NCBI GenBank assembly: GCA_004356265.1
Contig: SMXK01000058.1
Coordinates: 1-5,191, forward strand
DNA length: 5,191 bases
Origin: Bacteroidota bacterium
GTDB lineage: Bacteria > Bacteroidota > Rhodothermia > Rhodothermales > UBA10348
Reading direction: 5' to 3'
Below, piece by piece: positions 1-5,191 of this stretch. Position numbers and translations under genes: made by a program. Position 1 is the first letter of the stretch. Each line of letters begins with the position of its first letter. Under the pieces are notes generated by a model. That model saw only the letters and a list, made by a program, of their open reading frames with translations. It was not told the DNA's origin and did no database searches.

Positions 1-1730
1 CTCGACTCGATATGAAGAGTTCCAACGTTCAGGTTCTGGTCCTGACACCAACGCGCGAGCTTGCTCTTCAGGTTGCTGAAGCGTTTCAGAGGTATGCATC
101 CCGAATGAAAGGCTTTCATGTCCTTCCAATCTATGGCGGACAGGCTTATGACTTCCAGAACAGAATGCTCCGACGGGGTGTGCACGTCGTTGTGGGTACT
201 CCCGGTCGCGTAATGGACCACATGCGGAAAGGACGGTTGAAGCTGGGTAATCTGGACGCGTTGGTCCTCGATGAGGCCGACGAAATGTTACATATGGGTT
301 TTATCGACGATGTTGAGTGGATTCTCGAGCAGACACCCGACTCAAGGCAGACGGCACTTTTTTCGGCGACGATGCCTCAGCAGATCAGGCGCATTGCAAA
401 AAAGTATCTGAATGATCCGCAGGAAGTTTCGATCAAAGCGAAAACGGCTACTGCTGACACCATCCGGCAGCGGTTTTTGTTAGTGAACGGTAGCCACAAA
501 CTCGATGCCTTGACCAGGATTCTGGAAGTCGAGGAGTTTGATGCCATGTTGATTTTCGTCCGGACGAAAATTGCAACGGCCAATCTCGCTGAGAAACTGG
601 CAGCACGCGGATTTGCGGCCGCCGCGCTGAACGGCGACATGGCCCAGAAGTCGCGGGAACAAATGATCGAACAGCTTAAAAATGGCAAGCTCGATCTGCT
701 GGTTGCCACGGATGTAGCCGCTCGAGGCCTGGACGTTGAACGGATCAGCCACGTTATCAATTACGATATACCGTACGGCACAGAGTCATACATTCATCGT
801 ATCGGCCGCACCGGGCGTGCCGGGCGTTCAGGTGAAGCCATCCTGTTTGTGGCGTCCCGCGAACGCAGGATGTTACACGCCATCGAAAAAGCAACGCGGC
901 AGAAAATTGATCCGCTTCAATTGCCGTCCATGGAAATGGTCAGCAAGAAGCGCGTAGCCGACTTCTCGCAGCGCATCGTGGATATGTTGGAAGATGGGGA
1001 TGTGTCCTTCATGAAAGACCTTCTCGTTAAGTTTCAGGTAGAAAACGGAGCTGATCCGATGGACATCGCCGCGGCGCTCGGAAACCTGGCACTCGGAGAA
1101 CGACTTACACTGTTGATGCCTCCGGAACCAGGTGCTGAGAGAGAACAACGCCGACTTGAATCCCGGGAACGGCGAGATCGTGACGGCTCCAGCAGGGATT
1201 CACGCCGCGATAGCCGCGAAAGACGTAGTGACCGACGCGGTGACAAACGAAGTGAAAAACGCGACGAAAAACGTAGCTACTCGCGAACTGGCTCGGAACA
1301 CGCAAAAGATGAAACCTCCCACTCTGACTTTTCGGAACGACGAAGTCGCGAACGCCCAGACAGTGACAACTCTGCCAGCCCGGAAATGGAGCAGTACCGA
1401 ATCGAGGTGGGTTCCGTTCACGATGTCAAGCCTGGTAATATCGTCGGGGCCATTGCGAATGAATCAGGACTCGATGCTAAATTTATCGGTCACATTGATA
1501 TACGTAGTGACTACAGTGTTATCGATCTGCCAGAGGGAATGCCAAGAGAGATCTTCGACAGCCTGAAAAAGGTCTGGGTGAGCGGTCAGAAGTTGAGCAT
1601 CTCCAGGATGAATCCCGGCGCCCCGAAAAGCGGTAGAAAAAAATCCTCAAGCGGCCCGGGAAGTGGGCGGCGCTCCCATGGAACACCCCCCAAACCCAGA
1701 AAGAAGAAAAAACACCGGGGGCAAAAGTGA
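1..1730 (+). CDS. deaD: DEAD-box ATP-dependent RNA helicase, DeaD/CsdA family (5' truncated by window edge)
   Basis: This is an ATP-dependent RNA helicase that unwinds short RNA duplexes in the cytoplasm; DeaD/CsdA proteins act in ribosome subunit assembly, mRNA decay and cold adaptation. The frame is open to the left edge (first full codon at 3), and the ATG at 12 is internal: the preceding Arg-Leu-Asp fits the family just before motif Ia. By comparison with E. coli DeaD about 67 residues are missing, including the Q motif and Walker A. Counting from the ATG at 12, visible motifs are PTRELA (13-18), GG (42-43), TPGR (63-66), DEAD (87-90), SAT (118-120), IFVRT (181-185), ATDVAARGLD (232-241) and HRIGRTGR (262-269). 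A CsdA-like dimerisation region (about 331-371) follows, then an Arg/Ser/Asp/Glu-rich linker (about 376-455), a DbpA-type RNA-binding domain (about 461-531) and a Lys/Arg/Ser/Gly tail. The stop is TGA at 1728-1730. The family assignment is firm; the choice of deaD over another paralogue symbol is less so. Confidence 0.95.
   Translation, partial: RLDMKSSNVQVLVLTPTRELALQVAEAFQRYASRMKGFHVLPIYGGQAYDFQNRMLRRGVHVVVGTPGRVMDHMRKGRLKLGNLDALVLDEADEMLHMGFIDDVEWILEQTPDSRQTALFSATMPQQIRRIAKKYLNDPQEVSIKAKTATADTIRQRFLLVNGSHKLDALTRILEVEEFDAMLIFVRTKIATANLAEKLAARGFAAAALNGDMAQKSREQMIEQLKNGKLDLLVATDVAARGLDVERISHVINYDIPYGTESYIHRIGRTGRAGRSGEAILFVASRERRMLHAIEKATRQKIDPLQLPSMEMVSKKRVADFSQRIVDMLEDGDVSFMKDLLVKFQVENGADPMDIAAALGNLALGERLTLLMPPEPGAEREQRRLESRERRDRDGSSRDSRRDSRERRSDRRGDKRSEKRDEKRSYSRTGSEHAKDETSHSDFSERRSRERPDSDNSASPEMEQYRIEVGSVHDVKPGNIVGAIANESGLDAKFIGHIDIRSDYSVIDLPEGMPREIFDSLKKVWVSGQKLSISRMNPGAPKSGRKKSSSGPGSGRRSHGTPPKPRKKKKHRGQK
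1137..1376 (+). other. RS/RD/RE-rich low-complexity linker of the helicase
   Basis: This segment encodes about 80 residues dominated by Arg, Ser, Asp and Glu, with many SR, RS, RD and RE dipeptides. It lies between the dimerisation region and the C-terminal RNA-binding domain. It is predicted disordered from composition. DeaD homologues often carry charged Arg/Asp/Gly-rich linkers here that add nonspecific RNA binding. The first part is strongly basic with alternating acid residues and the last part is richer in Ser, Thr, Asp and Glu. The other frames of this stretch are also open and give spurious ORFs. Confidence 0.75.
1392..1604 (+). other. DbpA-type RNA-binding domain of the helicase
   Basis: This encodes the RRM-like C-terminal domain that DeaD and DbpA helicases use to hold structured RNA near the helicase core. 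It starts at the family's YRIEVG signature, followed by VGAIANE, then FIGHIDI and the IDLPEGMP stretch, which match the conserved order in E. coli DeaD. Its presence separates this protein from RhlE, RhlB and SrmB, which lack this domain. A short basic tail with a Lys-rich run follows to the stop codon. Confidence 0.88.
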
Positions 1731-1767
1731 AGCCGGTTGAATGCAGGGCCCACCCGAATCCGATCCG

Positions 1768-4700
1768 TTAGTTTTTCCAGGGAGTTGGAAAACCAGCACC
1801 CGGAATCAGAACCGGATATGCTGGAGGAGCCGGGGCCGTTCGTGGATCGACACGGATCAACTCTTCCAGGTGCGCGATCGCAGCCTCAAGTTGTGCGTCC
1901 TGCCCGTTGAATGTCGCATGGGGCAAGTTGTCCACTTCGATGTCAGGCACAAATCCCCAGCCTTCAATCAACCACGTTCCGTCCAGGCCATAAACGCCCG
2001 TCTCCGAGGCGCGAACAACACCGCCGTCGACCTGGCGATTGCTGCTCGAAAGCCAGACTTCTCCTCCCCACGTACGAACTCCGATCGCTTTTCCGAGGCC
2101 GAGTCGCCTGAAACCGTCCGCAAAAGCTTCGCCGTCTGAAGCGGTACGTTCATCGACCAGAACGACCATGTGGCCGCTGAATGAATATTGCATGTTCGGC
2201 GCGGCAGGGACGTCCGATCGCTCCTTGAAGTATGCCCACGCCCGACGAAGTAGCTGGCTCAGAACCCACGAGTCGATATTGCCCCCGTTGTTGTGGCGAA
2301 CATCGATTATTAGCCCTTGTCGATTCGTTTGCGAATAAAATTCGCGTGTCCACTGGCCGATGTCTGCCCGACCCATAGCCCGCAGGTGCACATAGCCGAT
2401 TTCTCCGTTGCTTTTCTCATCTGTCTGAAGACGCCTCGTGTGCTCCCATTCGTGGTATCGAAGATTGCGTTCCGCCCGCGAGGTCATAGGGGTCAACACA
2501 ACATCCCGGGTCGATCCGCCCACATTTCGTACGGTCAAAAATACTTGTTTTCCCGCCTGGTCCATCAAGAGTTGCTCGATACTTACAGCTGTTGAAGTCG
2601 GCACCCCGTTTACCGACAGAATGATGTCACCCTTTGCCATTTGAACGTCCGGGTGAACCAGCGGTGACCACTGTCCCGGCAGATCTGGATCCGCCACGTA
2701 AATGTGTTCAAGTTTAAATCCGCCCGTATCAGGATCACGAACGAAAACTCCGCCAAGGGCTCCCGGTGATACGCTGTCGTCTCCCTGTTGCGTATCGCCT
2801 CCACGTGCGTTGGAATGCAGGAGTGACAACTCAGACACCAACATCCCCTGAAGATCTGCGAGCGCTTCCCGCGATCCCAAACGATCTACCAATGGGGCAT
2901 ATTTGTCGCGCATAGCTTCCCAGTCAACACCCAGCATATTCGGATCCCAGAAGTAATCACGGTGCAATCGCCACGCATCGTTGTATATCTGCCTCCACTC
3001 ATCACGCTTGTTGACGGAGAATTTCCAGTCACTGAGCGCGACTTCTTTCGACTCCTCCAACTTCGCGTCCTTTCCGGATCCGGCGCTGATGACGTAAAGT
3101 TTTGAGTCTTTTCTAACCAGTAGATGTTTACCGTTCCCGGACAATTGTGCGGATGCCCCTTCAAGCACTCGAATAGCCTTGGCATCTTGTTTGAAATCCA
3201 ATGCCATCAGATTTCCGCTGGTTCTGTAAAAAAGACGCTTCTCATTCGTCATCAAGGACGAATACGACCCGGCAGGTAACGGAAGTTCGCGGAGAAGATG
3301 TCCGAGGTCCCATCGGATACCCGACGAATCTGCCGCCGTGTCCCCGGTGATTTCCGCGACCAATTCGTTCGGTTCCGCGAACGGGAAAGTGACCTCGGCA
3401 CGTAACGGAACGGCATATATTTTTGCCCGATCCTCGAAATGCGGTTGCGGCGCTCGCTCGCCCCATGGGCTTCCAACGCTCGAATTCCAAGTTCGAGTAG
3501 AGACGAAATAGAGCCAGCTGCCATTCGCTGAAAAAACCGGGTAGGAATCCATAAACCGGTCGCTCGTAAGCTGCTCAGTTGTGCCCGTTTGGGTGTCGTA
3601 TACAAAGATGGCGGCCATGAGGTTTGGCGTGCCTTTTGTGAAGGCTACATACCGGCTGTCCGGTGACCATGCGCGCCCGGTTCTAATAGGATCAGACGCA
3701 ATCAATTCTGTGGAACGACCTTCTATATCGACTAGCCACAGGCCGTTGTCCCGGCTTGAATGGAGGATGTATTTACCGTCTGGTGATGGCGTACCGTCGA
3801 GGCGTAACATGCCAGGACCGTCCGAGATTTGTTCAGCTGATCCAACTCCATTTATTGGCGCCCGCCACCATTCCAATTCACCGCTTTTATCCGAGAGCCC
3901 GAATACATGCGTGCTGTCAGCAGTAAAAAGAACATTTCTGTATCGAACCCCAGAGTCCCTCGAAACATGAACAAGACGACCCGGTCCAACAGGTGCGGTG
4001 AATAATTCTCCACGAGATACAAGTGCCACAGTTTTACCATCATCAGACACAGCGGTGTCTGACATATAGTTCCATGGCTCTGTCTCCCAATCAACAAGCG
4101 ATCTTTCGGAGTCGGTTACGAGCCAGATATCCAACTTCCGGGGATTGCCGGACCCGGGCGCGAACGTCCACAAGTCTGCGCCCAATCTGTAAACCAGTGA
4201 TTCGCCGTCGCCGGCCAATTCCTGAATGTCCCAGTCTGTAAGTGTTGTGTGTTGCCGAAGCGAGCCACCATCTTGGTCCATTGACCAGATGTTCATCGCG
4301 CCCTGCCGATCAGATAAGAAATAGACCAGACCATCATTCATGATGACCGGTTGCCGCGAGCCACCAGGGTAGTCGGTGGTGAGTGGTGTGGCTTCTTCGT
4401 CGCCCGATTTAAACTTCCACAATTTCTGGGACGTACCGCCTTTGTAAAAGCGCGAGTTGCTACCCTGCCTGCCCATCCGTGCGAAATAAAGTGTTCCGTC
4501 TTCTGTGACGGCACCTTCCGCAGCTTGCGAGAGCGGTATCTGTTCTACGTCACCAGACTGGACGTCGATCAGCACCAATCTCGTGTCCGGGACTCCGGCA
4601 AAACGAGATGTACGAGCAATTATTTTACCATCGGCTGTCCACCCGACGGGGCTCGCACCGATCCAGGATATACGCCGCGGCGAGCCGCCTCCAATGGGCA

Positions 4701-4971
4701 TGACGTACGTGTCCCTGGCTCCCTCGTATGAAGCCGAGAATGCAATTGTCTTGCCGTCCGGGGAGATGGTCGGTCCATATTCTTGCCCGGCATGCGAGGT
4801 CAGTCGCTGTGCCCGCCCCCCGGTGGAGGCAACGAGCCACAGATCTCCTTCTGAATTAAAAACGACGTTTTCGCCGTGTATGTCCGGCTGCCGATAATAG
4901 CCGTTGACCTGTGCTTCAGAGATGGTCGCCAGAGTCGCTAAGACGACGAGTAGTGGAATTATTTTACGCAT
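1768..4971 (-). CDS. Exported tricorn-type peptidase (S41 family, beta-propeller, PDZ and C-terminal protease domains)
   Basis: A complete 1067-residue protein, close to the 1071 of Thermoplasma tricorn, a peptidase that trims oligopeptides. Residues 1-20 form a Sec signal peptide, which supports the ATG at 4969-4971 and places the enzyme in the periplasm or outside. TolB/PD40-like blades follow in two regions (about 22-290 and 300-655), with motifs such as SPDGK at 70-74 and 396-400 and SPDSR at 436-440. The C1 helical region is about 657-735 and carries His719. A PDZ domain spans about 738-830 (GDIILSVNG at 781-789). C2 (about 831-1040) holds DVRHNNGG (891-898), the nucleophile Ser945 in TASDGEAF, Asp946 and Glu1003 in LIEGWG. 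The Ser-Glu distance of 58 equals that of archaeal tricorn (S965, E1023), and Gly898-Ser945 equals G918-S965 (47). The protein ends in a Pro-rich tail (1045-1067). It is probably monocistronic in this window. The substrate is unknown; peptide trimming is inferred from the family. Confidence 0.93.
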   Translation of the reverse strand: MRKIIPLLVVLATLATISEAQVNGYYRQPDIHGENVVFNSEGDLWLVASTGGRAQRLTSHAGQEYGPTISPDGKTIAFSASYEGARDTYVMPIGGGSPRRISWIGASPVGWTADGKIIARTSRFAGVPDTRLVLIDVQSGDVEQIPLSQAAEGAVTEDGTLYFARMGRQGSNSRFYKGGTSQKLWKFKSGDEEATPLTTDYPGGSRQPVIMNDGLVYFLSDRQGAMNIWSMDQDGGSLRQHTTLTDWDIQELAGDGESLVYRLGADLWTFAPGSGNPRKLDIWLVTDSERSLVDWETEPWNYMSDTAVSDDGKTVALVSRGELFTAPVGPGRLVHVSRDSGVRYRNVLFTADSTHVFGLSDKSGELEWWRAPINGVGSAEQISDGPGMLRLDGTPSPDGKYILHSSRDNGLWLVDIEGRSTELIASDPIRTGRAWSPDSRYVAFTKGTPNLMAAIFVYDTQTGTTEQLTSDRFMDSYPVFSANGSWLYFVSTRTWNSSVGSPWGERAPQPHFEDRAKIYAVPLRAEVTFPFAEPNELVAEITGDTAADSSGIRWDLGHLLRELPLPAGSYSSLMTNEKRLFYRTSGNLMALDFKQDAKAIRVLEGASAQLSGNGKHLLVRKDSKLYVISAGSGKDAKLEESKEVALSDWKFSVNKRDEWRQIYNDAWRLHRDYFWDPNMLGVDWEAMRDKYAPLVDRLGSREALADLQGMLVSELSLLHSNARGGDTQQGDDSVSPGALGGVFVRDPDTGGFKLEHIYVADPDLPGQWSPLVHPDVQMAKGDIILSVNGVPTSTAVSIEQLLMDQAGKQVFLTVRNVGGSTRDVVLTPMTSRAERNLRYHEWEHTRRLQTDEKSNGEIGYVHLRAMGRADIGQWTREFYSQTNRQGLIIDVRHNNGGNIDSWVLSQLLRRAWAYFKERSDVPAAPNMQYSFSGHMVVLVDERTASDGEAFADGFRRLGLGKAIGVRTWGGEVWLSSSNRQVDGGVVRASETGVYGLDGTWLIEGWGFVPDIEVDNLPHATFNGQDAQLEAAIAHLEELIRVDPRTAPAPPAYPVLIPGAGFPTPWKN
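2481..2760 (-). other. PDZ domain of the tricorn-type peptidase
   Basis: Residues about 738-830 begin with LGGVF, a PDZ-like carboxylate-binding strand. The segment contains the GDIILSVNG motif (781-789), typical of PDZ domains in S41 and HtrA proteases, and ends before the C2 protease domain. In tricorn the PDZ domain sits between C1 and C2, which is the order seen here. The boundaries are approximate. Confidence 0.8.
4912..4971 (-). other. Sec signal peptide of the tricorn-type peptidase
   Basis: The first 20 residues have the classic layout: a short basic start (Met-Arg-Lys), a hydrophobic core rich in Ile, Leu, Val and Ala, and a cleavage site of Ser-Glu-Ala before Gln21 that fits the small-residue -3/-1 rule. 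There is no Cys after the cleavage point, so it is not a lipoprotein signal, and no twin-Arg motif. No other long hydrophobic segment is seen in the protein, so the mature enzyme should be soluble. Confidence 0.85.
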
Positions 4972-4978
4972 TTGATAA

Positions 4979-4982
4979 CCCT
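4979..4982 (-). promoter_or_regulatory. Weak ribosome binding site of the peptidase gene
   Basis: The bases just before the start codon read AGGG on the minus strand, with seven bases between them and the ATG. This is a partial match to the Shine-Dalgarno consensus at good spacing. Together with the signal peptide starting at this Met it supports the chosen start. Confidence 0.5.
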
Positions 4983-4983
4983 G

Positions 4984-5021
4984 AACGGGCGGGGGCTTTT
5001 TAATAGAAACGGGTGGGGGTT
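4984..5021. repeat. Two G-tract direct repeats in the peptidase leader
   Basis: AACGGGCGGGGGCT (4984-4997) and AACGGGTGGGGGTT (5008-5021) match at 12 of 14 positions, with C/T differences only, and start 24 bases apart. They lie between the candidate -10 element and the ribosome binding site. The peptidase mRNA would carry them as C-tracts. The plus strand has four G-runs of three or more, so a G-quadruplex on that strand is possible. A paired protein-binding site is another option. Function is not known. Confidence 0.6.
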
Positions 5022-5038
5022 AGAGGCATCCGACGGGC

Positions 5039-5047
5039 AGAATAGCA
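5039..5047 (-). promoter_or_regulatory. Candidate extended -10 promoter element for the peptidase gene
   Basis: On the minus strand the sequence reads TGCTATTCT, that is an extended -10 (TGn) joined to TATTCT, which differs from TATAAT at two positions. It would start transcription near 5031 and give a leader of about 60 bases. I see no good TTGACA-like -35 at 16-18 bases, which an extended -10 can tolerate. This is a motif match only. Confidence 0.3.
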
Positions 5048-5100
5048 CTTTTACTAGCAATTTGGCGAATTTCAGATCCCGCTGTGTAACCTTTTCAGAC

Positions 5101-5143
5101 CTATAACGTTTTTTATCATAGACTATAATAAAAAGTGTTATAG
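5101..5143. repeat. 43-base AT-rich imperfect palindrome
   Basis: The left arm starts CTATAAC and the right arm ends GTTATAG. Around a centre at 5122, 18 of 21 base pairs are Watson-Crick. Of the other three, two are G.T-type pairs (5108/5136 and 5109/5135), which would be G.U wobbles in a plus-strand RNA, and one is a C/A mismatch (5117/5127). It could be an operator, a hairpin or the core of a small mobile repeat. It is not a classic intrinsic terminator: the stem is AT-rich and no T-run follows it on either side. TATAAT (plus, 5124-5129) and TATGAT (minus, 5115-5120) both lie inside. Confidence 0.75.
5124..5129 (+). promoter_or_regulatory. Possible rightward -10 element inside the palindrome
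   Basis: The plus strand carries a perfect TATAAT here, but no recognisable -35 hexamer lies 16-18 bases upstream and the surroundings are very AT-rich, so a chance match is likely. If real, it would start transcription near 5136 and could serve a rightward gene beginning near the window edge, such as the ATG at 5164, which opens a frame reading Met-Leu-Ser-Lys-Ser-Leu-Leu-Ser-Ala before the sequence ends. No ribosome binding site precedes that ATG. Confidence 0.2.
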
Positions 5144-5191
5144 CTCACTTACCGATTCAGTTCATGTTGTCCAAGTCTCTGCTTAGCGCGA

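Noticed and set aside
12..14. ATG at 12 as the true helicase start
   Set aside because: The frame is open to the left edge, and the protein would lack the Q motif and Walker A. The Arg-Leu-Asp before it fits the family, so the gene begins outside the window.
377..760. 127-codon minus-strand ORF opposite the helicase core
   Set aside because: It lies antisense to strongly conserved helicase motifs and its translation shows no recognisable domain.
1132..1566. 144-codon plus-strand ORF overlapping the helicase linker
   Set aside because: It is out of frame within the helicase gene, has no recognisable domain and follows from the repetitive Arg/Ser codons of the linker.
4351..4897. Overlapping plus-strand ORFs of 126 and 130 codons opposite the peptidase propeller
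   Set aside because: They are antisense to a well-supported coding region, and their composition looks like reverse-complement translation, with no family features.
4985..5003. G-rich stretch followed by a T-run, resembling a plus-strand intrinsic terminator
   Set aside because: The G-tracts have no complementary C-rich arm close by, so no stable stem forms before the T-run, and no plus-strand gene ends here.
5101..5143. Palindrome as an intrinsic terminator
   Set aside because: The stem is almost entirely A-T pairs and is not followed by a U-tract on either strand, so it does not fit a rho-independent terminator.
5164..5191. Start of a rightward gene at the window edge
   Set aside because: Only nine codons are visible and no Shine-Dalgarno sequence precedes the ATG. 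The start is hydrophobic and could be a signal peptide, but this is too little to call.

Overview
The window holds two convergent protein-coding genes and one AT-rich intergenic region. I see no tRNA, rRNA, CRISPR array, insertion sequence or phage gene. The organism looks bacterial. The helicase has the CsdA/DeaD architecture (helicase core, charged linker, DbpA-type RNA-binding domain) and the peptidase has a Sec signal peptide. My best guess is a gammaproteobacterium of moderate G+C content, perhaps environmental, but this rests on protein resemblance only.

Layout: positions 1-1730 (+) encode a DEAD-box ATP-dependent RNA helicase of the DeaD/CsdA family. It is cut off at its 5' end by the window edge, so the Q motif and Walker A motif are missing. 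After a 37-base convergent gap with no convincing terminator, positions 1768-4971 (-) encode a complete 1067-residue exported tricorn-type peptidase (family S41). It has two N-terminal beta-propeller regions, a C1 domain, a PDZ domain and a C2 domain carrying the catalytic Ser-Asp pair and Glu. Positions 4972-5191 form the upstream region of the peptidase gene. It contains a weak Shine-Dalgarno site, a candidate extended -10 element, a pair of G-tract direct repeats and a 43-base, nearly perfect AT-rich palindrome.

The two genes show no evident functional link. One is an RNA-remodelling enzyme of ribosome assembly, mRNA decay and cold adaptation. The other is an envelope-located peptidase that probably trims peptides. 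Their convergent orientation means they do not share an operon. I do not find a new multi-gene system here. The items most worth a second look are the palindrome, the repeats in the peptidase leader, and two apparent departures from archaeal tricorn around the active site.
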